NCBI RefSeq assembly: GCF_028335745.1
Contig: NZ_CP116477.1
Span: 2,604,001 to 2,668,000, forward strand
Length of the DNA: 64,000 bases
From: Pectobacterium sp. A5351
GTDB taxonomy: Bacteria > Pseudomonadota > Gammaproteobacteria > Enterobacterales > Enterobacteriaceae
Direction of reading: 5' to 3'
The notes under the pieces were generated by a model that did no database searches, was not told where the DNA came from, and saw only the letters and a list, made by a program, of their open reading frames with translations. Shown here piece after piece: positions 1 to 8,790 of the stretch. Every line of letters begins with the position of its first letter. Position 1 is the stretch's first letter. Made by a program: the position numbers and the translations under genes.

Positions 1-332
1 TGATGCGGCTTGCCGTTGCCTCAGGATTGCTGTTCTTCGGCGGCTTGCTGGTTCTCGATGGGGAAATTGCGCTGCTGGGGTTACAAGCGCTGAACGCGAT
101 ATTTATTGGCATTCTGGCCGGAATCGGCATGCTCTATTTTCAGGATTTGATGCCCGGACAGGCCGGCGCGGCTACCACGCTGTTTACCAATACCACGCGC
201 GTTGGCTGGATCATCTCTGGTTCACTGGCTGGGATCGTTGCGGAAATCTGGAACTATCACGCGGTCTTCTTCTTCGCGCTGCTAATGATCGTCGGTTCCA
301 TCTATTGTATGTGGCGTATCAAAGAAGCCTAA
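1..332 (+). CDS. setB: Sugar efflux transporter SetB-like, C-terminal part (5' end outside window)
   Basis: This is the last ~110 residues of a major facilitator superfamily protein whose start lies before the window. The sequence is strongly hydrophobic and holds about three membrane-spanning helices ending in a short charged tail (MWRIKEA). It resembles the C-terminal end of the SetA/SetB sugar efflux transporters of the inner membrane. The SetB call rests mainly on context: in E. coli setB is followed by yeiW, yeiP, yeiR and lpxT, and the same series follows here. Substrate cannot be judged from this fragment. Confidence 0.7.
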   Translation, partial: MRLAVASGLLFFGGLLVLDGEIALLGLQALNAIFIGILAGIGMLYFQDLMPGQAGAATTLFTNTTRVGWIISGSLAGIVAEIWNYHAVFFFALLMIVGSIYCMWRIKEA

Positions 333-342
333 TGGCCACACG

Positions 343-597
343 TTAAGGGGCCGTATCGGCTTCCAGCTTGAGCAGGTAAACCATTGCCTCATCCCGATGG
401 CTGAAGCACATATCTGCGCGCGGCTGTAGCCCTGCGCAAACCGCGGGCCGCAGCGGTGAATGAAATAATCCGCAGCGCATCGCGTCATCGAGATGGATAC
501 AGGGCGTGTTCGCGGGCTTGCCGTGCGGCAGCCCCGGCATGGGGGTCGAAATCGATGGCGCGGTACAACAAGCACCGCAATGGGAGCGACAGTCCAT
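343..597 (-). CDS. yeiW: YkgJ-type cysteine-cluster protein YeiW
   Basis: Small protein of about 84 residues, rich in cysteines (C3, C7, C10, C11 near the start, more further in), beginning [11 protein letters not shown] and continuing with [20 protein letters not shown]. This is the pattern of the YkgJ/UPF0153 family of putative zinc- or iron-chelating proteins, and its place between setB and yeiP matches E. coli yeiW. I chose the ATG at 597 because the family starts MDC; an upstream TTG at 603 would add only two residues. It is convergent with the setB end. Its biochemical role is unknown. Confidence 0.75.
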   Translation of the reverse strand: MDCRSHCGACCTAPSISTPMPGLPHGKPANTPCIHLDDAMRCGLFHSPLRPAVCAGLQPRADMCFSHRDEAMVYLLKLEADTAP

Positions 598-759
598 CAG
601 CAAACTCTCCGGTGGGCTGACAAAAGATAGAGAGCGCCACGATAACAGTCCCGCAGCGAAAAACCAATATCAGCATCTTTATCTTATCACTTGCCTGAAC
701 TCTCTGGCGCGAGTAACGTGTCGCCACAAAAATCACACTCCCTATAGCAGGAAATTTTT

Positions 760-1332
760 ATGGCAAGAGCGAACGAGATTAAACGCGGTATGGTCGTTAA
801 CTATAACGACAAGTTATTGCTGGTAAAGGACATCGACGTCCAGAGCCCCAGCGCCCGCGGTGCCAGCACACTGTACAAAATGCGCTTTTCTGACGTGCGC
901 ACGGGGTTGAAAGTGGAAGAGCGTTTTAAAGGCGATGATATTCTCGACACCATCACGCTGACGCGCCGCACGGTCACCTTCTCTTATATTGACGGCGACG
1001 AATACGTCTTTATGGATGATGAGGACTACACCCCTTACCTCTTCAAAAAAGATCAAATAGAAGAAGAGCTGCTGTTTATCCCTGAAGGCGGCATGCCGGG
1101 CATTCAGGTATTGAGCTGGGACGGCCAGATCATCGCGCTGGAACTGCCACAAACGGTGGATCTGGAAATCATTGATACCGCACCGGGCATTAAAGGCGCC
1201 TCCGCCAGTGCACGCAACAAACCTGCGACCATGAGCACCGGTCTGGTTATCCCTGTTCCAGAATATCTGAGCGCAGGTGAAAAGATCCGCATTCATATTC
1301 CAGAACGCCGCTACATGGGTCGCGCAGACTAA
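760..1332 (+). CDS. yeiP: Elongation factor P-like protein EfpL (YeiP)
   Basis: 190-residue EF-P paralogue with the three-domain EF-P fold: an N-terminal KOW-like domain ([13 protein letters not shown]) and two OB domains. The tip of the first-domain loop reads SPSARGAST with Arg33 where EF-P has its modified lysine, as is typical for EfpL/YeiP rather than Efp. Members of this branch help ribosomes past stalling motifs. A good purine-rich ribosome site (AGCAGGAAA) precedes the ATG. It is followed by yeiR in the same direction, as in E. coli. Length equals the usual family length. Confidence 0.93.
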   Translation: MARANEIKRGMVVNYNDKLLLVKDIDVQSPSARGASTLYKMRFSDVRTGLKVEERFKGDDILDTITLTRRTVTFSYIDGDEYVFMDDEDYTPYLFKKDQIEEELLFIPEGGMPGIQVLSWDGQIIALELPQTVDLEIIDTAPGIKGASASARNKPATMSTGLVIPVPEYLSAGEKIRIHIPERRYMGRAD

Positions 1333-1419
1333 CAGTCTACATTGTGCTTTCCGCACAATACTTGTCGCCGGATGACCAATCCGGCACACGTCACCCCTCC
1401 CCCGCATTAGGAGCCTGCC

Positions 1420-2421
1420 ATGCTAACGAAAGTCAATTTGATTACGGGATTTCTCGGTAGTGGAAAAACCACCACGATTCGTCATCTTCTATCGCAAAAG
1501 CCTGAAGACGAAGTCTGGGCGGTACTGGTCAATGAATTCGGCGAAGTGGGCATTGACGGTGCGTTACTGGCGGACAGCGGTGCCGTCCTGAAAGAAATTC
1601 CCGGTGGCTGCATGTGCTGCGTGAACGGTCTACCTATGCAGGTTGGCCTGAATATGCTGCTGCAACAGAAAAAGCCTCACCGTCTACTCATCGAACCTAC
1701 AGGGCTCGGTCACCCGAAACAAATTCTCTCCTTGCTGACAAGTGACATCTATCAGCCCTGGCTAACATTGCAGACTACGCTATGCCTGCTGGATGCACGC
1801 CAGTTAAGTGAAACTCGTTACACGGAAAATGAGAACTTCCGCGATCAGCTTGCCGCCGCGGATATCATTATCGCCAACAAACGTGATACCTATACCCCCG
1901 ACGATCTCACAGCATTACAGCAATGGCAGCAGGCAAGCAGCGAGGGTCGACAACTTATCGAAGCCAGTCAGGGAAATATTGACCGACAACTGCTCGATCA
2001 GCCGCAACACCATTCATCGCAAAACCGTGTGCGCGAACTTCCAGATGGCGTCCACCACCATTCACATAAGCCAACGAACGGTTTGGCCGCGCTGCAATTA
2101 CCGGGTGGACAATCCTGGCGACGTTCACTCAATCAGGGACAAGGCTATCATGCCTGCGGCTGGATATTCGCACCTGAAACCACTTTTGATACCGCCGCCC
2201 TGCTGGACTGGGTTCGTCTTTCTCCCGTAAGCCGGCTTAAAGGGGTGATGCGTATAAAGGAAGGGACACTCGTCGTTAACCGTCAGGGACACGACCTGCA
2301 TATAGAAACCCGATCGGCGGCCCCCATTGATAGCCGTATCGAAGTCATCAATGAAACACCGGCAGAATGGAATACGTTACAAGCCTCGTTGTTAAAGGCT
2401 CGTTTAGTTAACATGGACTAA
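1420..2421 (+). CDS. yeiR: Zinc-binding GTPase YeiR (COG0523 family)
   Basis: 333-residue G3E-family GTPase. The Walker A motif GFLGSGKTT is at residues 10-18, the metal-binding CxCC motif (GGCMCC, C64/C66/C67) follows, and IANKRD supplies the guanine-specificity region. A His-rich stretch (HHHSHK, near residue 210) and a C-terminal CobW_C-like domain complete the picture. COG0523 proteins are metallochaperone-like, and E. coli YeiR binds zinc and hydrolyses GTP. It lies 87 bp after yeiP and 26 bp before lpxT in the same direction. Confidence 0.92.
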   Translation: MLTKVNLITGFLGSGKTTTIRHLLSQKPEDEVWAVLVNEFGEVGIDGALLADSGAVLKEIPGGCMCCVNGLPMQVGLNMLLQQKKPHRLLIEPTGLGHPKQILSLLTSDIYQPWLTLQTTLCLLDARQLSETRYTENENFRDQLAAADIIIANKRDTYTPDDLTALQQWQQASSEGRQLIEASQGNIDRQLLDQPQHHSSQNRVRELPDGVHHHSHKPTNGLAALQLPGGQSWRRSLNQGQGYHACGWIFAPETTFDTAALLDWVRLSPVSRLKGVMRIKEGTLVVNRQGHDLHIETRSAAPIDSRIEVINETPAEWNTLQASLLKARLVNMD

Positions 2422-2447
2422 ACTAAATTTTTTTCGTCTTTGCTTGG

Positions 2448-3161
2448 ATGCTTTGCCTTATGTCTTTTGCTCGTCTTTCTTCTATTCTAGTGCTCAACGC
2501 CTTGGGCATCGGTTTGTTCTTATCCTGGTACCTTCTGGAAAATCATGGCTTTTGGTTCACGCTCGACAGCCATATCTTTTTCTATTTCAATCGTCTCTTA
2601 GTCGATAGTCCGGCGTTTTTACATCTGGTTGCCATTACCAACAACCGCGCCTTTGACGGCTGTGCGCTCATTGCGATGGGCTTGCTGTATCTATCATTTT
2701 ATCTGAAAGCCACACCTACAGAACGCCGCCGTTTGTTGATCATCGGCTTTATCATGCTGCTAACCGCCGTGGTGCTAAATCAGGCGGGGCATTTATTACC
2801 TGTGCAACACGCCAGCCCGACGCTCTATTTTAGCGACGTCAACCGCGTTTCAGATTTAACCGGTATTCCGACCAAAGATGCTTCATCAGACAGTTTCCCT
2901 GGCGACCACGGCATGATGCTGATGATCTTTGCCACTTTTATGCTGCGCTATTTCACCCGCACCGCTTTTGTTATCGGTCTGGCCATCATGGTGATTTTCT
3001 CATTGCCTCGCATCATGATTGGCGCACATTGGTTTACCGATATTGCTGTCGGTTCGCTCTCGGTTGTTCTGGTCGGCCTGAGCTGGTGGCTATTAACGCC
3101 AGCAAGCGATGCCGCTATTGCCCTGTTAAACCGACTATTTCCTAAAAAATCGACAGTATAA
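2448..3161 (+). CDS. lpxT: Lipid A 1-diphosphate synthase LpxT (YeiU), PAP2 family
   Basis: 237-residue inner-membrane protein with about six helices and the PAP2 phosphatase signature: K-D-A-S-S-D-S followed by FPGDHGMM (catalytic His) and a second His in IMIGAHWFTDI. LpxT moves a phosphate from undecaprenyl pyrophosphate to the 1-position of Kdo2-lipid A on the periplasmic side. The sequence is collinear with E. coli LpxT over its whole length, and the yeiR-lpxT-mepS order is conserved. An alternative ATG lies 12 bases downstream (2460), and I cannot decide between the two. Confidence 0.92.
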   Translation: MLCLMSFARLSSILVLNALGIGLFLSWYLLENHGFWFTLDSHIFFYFNRLLVDSPAFLHLVAITNNRAFDGCALIAMGLLYLSFYLKATPTERRRLLIIGFIMLLTAVVLNQAGHLLPVQHASPTLYFSDVNRVSDLTGIPTKDASSDSFPGDHGMMLMIFATFMLRYFTRTAFVIGLAIMVIFSLPRIMIGAHWFTDIAVGSLSVVLVGLSWWLLTPASDAAIALLNRLFPKKSTV

Positions 3162-3483
3162 ATTCCTATGATTTCAGATTTTTTACATCGACATTTTTTA
3201 GCTGAACACATCATTAAATCTTATAAATAAAATAGTTAAAACTTCTCGCAATCCTGCTGCTGTTGCGGTAGTCTCGTTCAGGTTTGCTTTTTAGCGCATA
3301 CTGAACTAGCAGCGGCAAGAGAAATAATGTGCATTCCGACACATTTTCGCCGATGAGTGTTTGGCTAAGAAGAAACTCTGTTTTAGTCTGAGTCTCGTTT
3401 TCGTTTGGCATTTATACCCCAGTGAAATGGGGATACTACATAGCGATATTTATCGTTAAGGACAGCAAGGGAACATAACAATA
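3162..3483. promoter_or_regulatory. Intergenic region upstream of mepS
   Basis: 322 bases without a convincing gene. The stretch before mepS (about 3420-3480) carries a good ribosome site (AAGGGAACATAAC before the ATG at 3484) and presumably the mepS promoter. I cannot mark a promoter with confidence. The open frame on the minus strand at 3214-3411 has no recognisable protein character. Confidence 0.3.
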
Positions 3484-4068
3484 ATGGTCAAGTCTCAACC
3501 GATTCTGAGATATATCTGGCGGGCAGTGCCTGCCGTCGCGGTGGCGATGATGCTCTCCGCATGTGGAAGTAACAGTGCGTACAACCATAAAGCTCAAACT
3601 GATATGCGTGCAGTTAATGACAAAGATAGTCTTTTACTGCAAGCCTCTCAGGATGAATTTGAAGCGTTAGTGCGTAATGTGGACATCAAGTCCAAATTAC
3701 TCAACCAATATGCAAGTTGGAAAGGCGTTCGTTATCGCTTAGGCGGTGATAGTCGCGGTGGCATTGATTGCTCAGCTTTCGTTCAGCGCACCTTCCGCGA
3801 ACAGTTTGGTATGGATCTACCGCGTTCAACCTATGAACAGCAAGAGATGGGCCAGAAAATTCAGCGTAATAAACTGCGCGTTGGCGATCTTGTTCTGTTC
3901 CGCGCAGGTTCAACCGGACGCCATGTTGGTATCTACCTCGGCAACGATCAGTTCGTCCACGCTTCAACCAGCAGTGGCGTCATCATTTCTAAAATGACGG
4001 AAGATTACTGGAATAAGCGTTATCAGGAAGGACGCCGTGTTCTGAGTAAAGGAACGACGACCAGCTAA
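3484..4068 (+). CDS. mepS: Murein DD-endopeptidase MepS (Spr), lipoprotein
   Basis: 194-residue NlpC/P60 protein. The N-terminus is a lipoprotein signal with lipobox LSAC (Cys27), so the mature protein is anchored in the outer membrane facing the periplasm. The catalytic triad is visible as Cys96 (GGIDCSAF), His147 (GRHVGIY) and His159 (FVHAST). MepS cuts D-Ala-mDAP cross-links so that new glycan strands can be inserted. Its length and neighbours match the E. coli gene. A strong hairpin terminator follows. Confidence 0.95.
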   Translation: MVKSQPILRYIWRAVPAVAVAMMLSACGSNSAYNHKAQTDMRAVNDKDSLLLQASQDEFEALVRNVDIKSKLLNQYASWKGVRYRLGGDSRGGIDCSAFVQRTFREQFGMDLPRSTYEQQEMGQKIQRNKLRVGDLVLFRAGSTGRHVGIYLGNDQFVHASTSSGVIISKMTEDYWNKRYQEGRRVLSKGTTTS

Positions 4069-4164
4069 TCAATATCTGCTCCCTTGCTGTGATATTGTTT
4101 TGCAAGCAAATATCGCTTTGCGAGTAAAAGAACCTTGCTGTAGCCAACGAAACGAGACGACATG

Positions 4165-4194
4165 AACGCCGCTTATAACAAGCGGCGTTTTTTT
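4165..4194 (+). terminator. Rho-independent terminator after mepS
   Basis: Stem AACGCCGCTT / AAGCGGCGTT closed by a short loop (ATAAC) and followed by a run of T residues (4189-4194). It sits 97 bases past the mepS stop codon, at the head of the 75-bp repeat array. Confidence 0.9.
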
Positions 4195-4570
4195 ATGATG
4201 GACATCCTTGTCCATCACCCTACGGGCCGTTGCTAACGCAACGTTGAAAAACGTTCCCTACGTTTTTTTATGACGAACATCCTTGTCCATCACCCTACGG
4301 GCCGTTGCTAACGCAACGTTGAAAAACGTTCCCTACGTTTTTTTATGACGAACATCCTCGCCCATCACCCTACGGGCCGTTGCTAACGCAACGTTGAAAA
4401 ACGTTCCCTACGTTTTTTTATGACGAACATCCTTGTCCATCACCCTACGGGCCGTTGCTAACGCAACGTTGAAAAACGTTCCCTACGTTTTTTTATGACG
4501 AACATCCTTGCCCATCAACTTACGGGTCGTTGCTGACGCAACGTTACAAATTTCTCCCAGAAATTTTTTA
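4192..4570. repeat. Tandem array of about five 75-bp units
   Basis: A 75-base unit is repeated head to tail. The block TACGGG starts at 4221, 4296, 4371, 4446 and 4521, a constant 75-base step. The first four copies differ at only a few bases; the fifth has diverged at its end. Each unit holds nested inverted repeats: GATGGACA/TGTCCATC in the first copy, CGTTGC/GCAACG around TAAC in the others, and AAAAACG-TTCCCTA-CGTTTTT, which looks like a terminator hairpin with a T-tract. There is no coding potential and there are no unique spacers between repeats, so it is not a CRISPR. The array lies where E. coli carries rtn/pdeN. Confidence 0.95.
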
Positions 4571-4851
4571 TGCCTGCTTTGCCCGAATCCTGCTCACATC
4601 TGCCCCCTTTTGCGGCGCACTGCGCAAAATATGACTCACTCAACAACCTGAAACATTAACAAGCCGTGATTAAAGTAGGTTTATCACCTGATTTCATGAT
4701 AAAAAGAAAACACACCGCTTCCCGATGGGAATGTTAATTATTTCAAGAACTTTATGCCGAGAAAATCGGCGTTGTTGACGTTATGGTATGGCACGTCTGC
4801 ATCAGACGATCCCCAACCCGATAACATCCGCTCGCAGGAGATTACCGTCAG
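4571..4851. promoter_or_regulatory. Upstream region of the yejABEF operon
   Basis: 281 bases of non-coding DNA between the repeat array and yejA. A purine-rich ribosome site (CAGGAGATTACC) precedes the yejA ATG. A short hairpin (GCCGA/TCGGC around GAAAA) lies near 4754. Promoter elements are assumed to be here, but I could not fix them. Confidence 0.3.
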
Positions 4852-6660
4852 ATGTTAAAACGCGTTATCGCTGCCGTATTGCTTTGCACGACCCACTTTG
4901 GGCTGCATGCCGAAACGATTGAAAACAGCACCAGTTTTGCACTTTTGGGTGAGCCCAAATACGCCGAGAACTTCCGCCATTTTGATTACGTGAATCCCAA
5001 TGCGCCCAAAGGCGGTAGCATCACGCTCAGCGCACTAGGGACATTTGACAACTTCAATCGCTACGCGCTACGTGGCGTGGCGGCAGCACGAACTGAACGG
5101 CTCTATGATTCTCTCTTTGTTTCTTCCGATGACGAGCCTGGTAGTTATTACCCACTGGTTGCCCTGACAACACGCCATTCAGCGGATTTCCGCTGGATTG
5201 AAATCGACATGAATCCCAAAGCCCGCTTTCACGATGGCTCACCAATCACCGCAGCTGACGTCGCGTTCACCTACAATATGTTTATGACGCAGGGCGTGCC
5301 GCAGTTTCGCATCTACTTTAAAGATGTTACCGCCAAGGCCGTTGCACCGCTAACCGTACGCTTCGATTTTCCCGTATCCGACAAAAATCGCATGTTTAGT
5401 CTGATAACATTGCCCATCATGCCGGAAAAATTCTGGAAGAATCATAAACTCAGCGAGCCGCTATCGTATCCGCCACCAGCCAGTGGCCCTTACCGCATCA
5501 CGTCCTATCGTACAGGGCAATATGTCACCTACTCACGCGTGAAAGACTACTGGGGTGCCGATCTGCCGGTCAATAAAGGCCAGTACAATTTCAACAAAAT
5601 CCGCTACGACTACTATCTGGACGACAGCGTCGCGCTGGAGGCCTTTAAAGCCGGCGCCTTCGATCTGCGCGAGGAAGGGTCGCCAAAACATTGGGCAACG
5701 CAATATCAGAGCGGCAACTTTGCACGCGGCTATATCATCAAACAGGATCAGGTTAATCAATCTGCACAGGATACACGCTGGCTAGCATTCAATATCCAGC
5801 GACCGCTGTTTCAGGATCGTCGTGTCCGTCAGGCGCTAACGCTGGCCTTTGACTTCAATTGGATGAACAAGGCGCTGTATTACAACGCCTATCAACGTAC
5901 CGACAGCTATTTCCAAAACACCGACTATGCCGCCAAAGGCGAACCCAGCGCAGAAGAACTCGCCTGGCTAACGCCGCTTAAGGACAAGGTGCCTGCCGAA
6001 GTCTTTGGTCCCAGCTACCAACCGCCCTCCTCCGACGGCAGCGGCTATGACCGCCAAAACTGGCTTAAGGCACTCAAGCTGCTGGAAGAAGCCGGTTGGG
6101 AATTGAAAAATCAAAAGCTGGTCAATAGCAAAACCGGACAACCCTTTACGTTTGAACTGCTGCTGCCAAGCGCTGGCAACTCACAGTACGTCCTGCCGTT
6201 TCAGCAGAGCCTGAAAAAACTGGGTATCACCATGAACGTGCGTAACATCGACAGCACGCAGTTCAACAGCCGAATCCGTAAGCGAGATTTCGATATGACG
6301 GCAACCGTTTACAGCGCGTTCCTTTACCCCAGTGACGACCTGCAAATCCGCTGGAGTTCACAGTATATCGACTCGACCTATAACAGACCTGGCGTCAGCG
6401 ATCCCGCGATTGATGCTCTCGTTGAGAAAATCGTTAAGCATCAGGGACAGAAAGTGCCGCTGCTCTCACTGGGGCGCGCGCTGGACAGAGTACTGACCTG
6501 GAACCAGTTCATGATTCCGATGTGGTATTCCAATCATGACCGCTTCGCCTATTGGAACAAATTTGCTATGCCCGCTGTGCGCCCGGCTTATTCGCTGGGC
6601 TTCGACGGCTGGTGGTTCGATACCCAAAAGGCAGCTACGCTGCCCGCAGAGCGACGTTAA
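4852..6660 (+). CDS. yejA: Periplasmic binding protein YejA of the YejABEF peptide importer
   Basis: 602-residue solute-binding protein (SBP_bac_5 type). A signal peptide (MLKRVIAAVLLCTTHFGLHA) is followed by the typical start of mature YejA (ETIENSTSFALLGEPKYAENF). Length and domain layout match extracellular peptide-binding proteins of the DppA/OppA family. In E. coli YejABEF imports microcin C and other peptides; here it heads the operon yejA-yejB-yejE-yejF with very short gaps. Confidence 0.93.
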   Translation: MLKRVIAAVLLCTTHFGLHAETIENSTSFALLGEPKYAENFRHFDYVNPNAPKGGSITLSALGTFDNFNRYALRGVAAARTERLYDSLFVSSDDEPGSYYPLVALTTRHSADFRWIEIDMNPKARFHDGSPITAADVAFTYNMFMTQGVPQFRIYFKDVTAKAVAPLTVRFDFPVSDKNRMFSLITLPIMPEKFWKNHKLSEPLSYPPPASGPYRITSYRTGQYVTYSRVKDYWGADLPVNKGQYNFNKIRYDYYLDDSVALEAFKAGAFDLREEGSPKHWATQYQSGNFARGYIIKQDQVNQSAQDTRWLAFNIQRPLFQDRRVRQALTLAFDFNWMNKALYYNAYQRTDSYFQNTDYAAKGEPSAEELAWLTPLKDKVPAEVFGPSYQPPSSDGSGYDRQNWLKALKLLEEAGWELKNQKLVNSKTGQPFTFELLLPSAGNSQYVLPFQQSLKKLGITMNVRNIDSTQFNSRIRKRDFDMTATVYSAFLYPSDDLQIRWSSQYIDSTYNRPGVSDPAIDALVEKIVKHQGQKVPLLSLGRALDRVLTWNQFMIPMWYSNHDRFAYWNKFAMPAVRPAYSLGFDGWWFDTQKAATLPAERR

Positions 6661-6669
6661 GGAATCAAA

Positions 6670-7767
6670 ATGGGAACGTATCTATTACGCCGCCTCCTGC
6701 TGGTCATTCCAACCCTGTGGGCGATTATCACGATTAACTTCTTTATTGTACAAATTGCCCCCGGTGGGCCAGTCGATCAGGCCATCGCGGCCATTGAAAT
6801 GGGGCACGGCAGCGGTTTTACCGCCAATAGCGGAATGGACGCCGGAATGGCACGTACTGGCACCGGCGGCGCACCGAATATCGAGAACGCCTACCGGGGG
6901 GCTCGCGGGCTCGACCCGGAAGTGATCGAAGAAATCACCAAACGCTATGGCTTCGATAAACCGATCCATGAGCGCTATTTTAAATTGCTGTGGGATTATG
7001 TCCGCTTTGACTTCGGCGACAGCCTGTTTCGCGGTTCTTCGGTGATGCAATTAATTAAAGAAAGCATGCCGGTTTCCATCACGCTGGGGCTGTGGAGTAC
7101 ACTGATCGTCTACCTGATTTCCATTCCGCTGGGCATCAAGAAAGCCGTAAAGAACGGCACACCGTTCGATACCTGGAGCAGTACGTTAATCATTATCGGT
7201 TATGCCATTCCGGCGTTTTTATTTGCGATCATTTTGATTGTGCTGTTCGCGGGGGGCAGTTACCTGGACTGGTTCCCACTACGCGGGCTGGTTTCCAGCA
7301 ATTTTGATACCCTGCCGTGGTACAGCAAGATTACCGACTATTTGTGGCATATCACGTTACCAGTTCTGGCTTCCGTGATTGGCGGTTTTGCCACCTTAAC
7401 GATGCTCACCAAGAATTCGTTTATGGATGAGATTCGCAAGCAGTACGTGGTTACTGCACGCGCTAAAGGGCTGGATGAAAAGAGCATTCTCTACCGCCAT
7501 GTGTTTCGTAATGCGATGCTACTGGTGATCGCCGGTTTCCCTGCCACGTTTATCAGTATGTTTTTTACTGGTTCGCTGCTGATTGAAGTGATGTTCTCTC
7601 TCAACGGGTTAGGTCTGTTGGGCTATGACGCAACGCTGCAACGTGACTATCCCGTTATGTTCGGTACGCTGTATATCTTTACGCTTATCGGTTTACTGCT
7701 GAACATCGTCAGCGACATGACTTATACGCTGGTGGATCCGCGTATCGATTTTGAGGGACGCCAATGA
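6670..7767 (+). CDS. yejB: ABC permease YejB (microcin C/peptide uptake)
   Basis: 365-residue inner-membrane permease with an N-terminal helix, a large periplasmic insertion (residues ~35-85, Gly-rich with MGHGSG) and a BPD_transp_1 domain. The EAA-type cytoplasmic loop is visible in [19 protein letters not shown]. It starts 9 bases after yejA and overlaps yejE by four bases (ATGA), so the two permeases are translationally coupled. Confidence 0.93.
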   Translation: MGTYLLRRLLLVIPTLWAIITINFFIVQIAPGGPVDQAIAAIEMGHGSGFTANSGMDAGMARTGTGGAPNIENAYRGARGLDPEVIEEITKRYGFDKPIHERYFKLLWDYVRFDFGDSLFRGSSVMQLIKESMPVSITLGLWSTLIVYLISIPLGIKKAVKNGTPFDTWSSTLIIIGYAIPAFLFAIILIVLFAGGSYLDWFPLRGLVSSNFDTLPWYSKITDYLWHITLPVLASVIGGFATLTMLTKNSFMDEIRKQYVVTARAKGLDEKSILYRHVFRNAMLLVIAGFPATFISMFFTGSLLIEVMFSLNGLGLLGYDATLQRDYPVMFGTLYIFTLIGLLLNIVSDMTYTLVDPRIDFEGRQ

Positions 7768-8789
7768 GCCGCTTAAGCCCGATTAATCAGGCGCGCTGGG
7801 CGCGTTTTAAAAGTAATCGTCGCGGTTACTGGTCGCTGTGGGTTTTCATGGTGCTGTTTATCGTCAGCCTGTTTTCCGAGCTCATTGCCAATGATAAACC
7901 GCTACTGGTGAAATATGACGGCCAGTTCTATACGCCGGTTCTTATTGATCACAGCGAGAGAACATTCGGTGGACAGTTGGATACCACCGCTGACTTCCGC
8001 GATCCTTATATCGCCGAGCGTATCAGCAGCCACGGCTGGGCTATCTGGCCGCTGATTCACTACAGCTACGACACCATCAACTACGCCACGACGGCATCCT
8101 TTCCGTCTGCGCCAGACTGGCAGAACTGGCTGGGCACGGACAGCCAGGGGAAAGATGTGGTTGCGCAGGTGCTATATGGCTTCCGTATCTCACTGCTGTT
8201 CGGTCTGGCGCTTACGATCCTGTCCAGCGTGATTGGTATCGCCGTCGGTGCGACACAGGGCTATTACGGCGGGCGCCTCGATCTATGGGGACAACGCTTT
8301 ATCGAAGTCTGGTCAGGTATGCCGACATTGTTTCTCATCATCCTGCTGTCCAGCGTGATTCAGCCGGATTTTTGGTGGCTCTTAGCGATTACCGTCCTTT
8401 TCGGCTGGATGAGTCTGGTTGGCGTCGTGCGAGCAGAGTTTTTGCGTACCCGAAACTTTGACTATATCCGCGCGGCGCAGGCGATGGGCGTCAGCGATCG
8501 CGCGATTATGTTCCGCTGTATGCTGCCAAACGCGATGGTTGCTACACTGACTTATCTGCCCTTCATTCTCTGCGGCTCAATTACCACGCTGACATCGCTG
8601 GACTTTCTCGGCTTTGGTCTGCCGATGGGCTCGCCGTCATTAGGCACCTTATTGCTGGAAGGAAAAAATAATCTTCAGGCACCGTGGCTGGGCATTACCG
8701 TGTTTATGGTGCTTTCCATCGTGCTTTCCTTACTCATTTTTATTGGCGAAGCGGTGCGCGACGCCTTTGACCCCAGCAAGGCGCATTAA
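7764..8789 (+). CDS. yejE: ABC permease YejE (microcin C/peptide uptake)
   Basis: 341-residue permease, partner of YejB. It has an N-terminal transmembrane helix after a short cytoplasmic segment, a periplasmic stretch, and the BPD_transp_1 core with an EAA-like loop ([20 protein letters not shown]). The ATG overlaps the yejB stop by four bases and yejF follows one base after the stop, so all four genes form one transcription unit. Confidence 0.93.
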   Translation: MSRLSPINQARWARFKSNRRGYWSLWVFMVLFIVSLFSELIANDKPLLVKYDGQFYTPVLIDHSERTFGGQLDTTADFRDPYIAERISSHGWAIWPLIHYSYDTINYATTASFPSAPDWQNWLGTDSQGKDVVAQVLYGFRISLLFGLALTILSSVIGIAVGATQGYYGGRLDLWGQRFIEVWSGMPTLFLIILLSSVIQPDFWWLLAITVLFGWMSLVGVVRAEFLRTRNFDYIRAAQAMGVSDRAIMFRCMLPNAMVATLTYLPFILCGSITTLTSLDFLGFGLPMGSPSLGTLLLEGKNNLQAPWLGITVFMVLSIVLSLLIFIGEAVRDAFDPSKAH

Positions 8790-8790
8790 T

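Noticed and set aside
1339-1357. Hairpin ATTGTGC/GCACAAT after yeiP as a terminator
   Set aside because: No T-run follows, so termination cannot be supported.
814-1407. Long minus-strand frame across yeiP (197 codons)
   Set aside because: Shadow of the conserved yeiP gene; composition follows the codon positions of the opposite strand.
3214-3411. 65-codon minus-strand open frame before mepS
   Set aside because: No ribosome site, no family resemblance, and it lies in the expected promoter region of mepS.
4192-4570. Regular repeats suggesting a CRISPR array
   Set aside because: The 75-base units abut directly without unique spacers, and there are no cas genes nearby.
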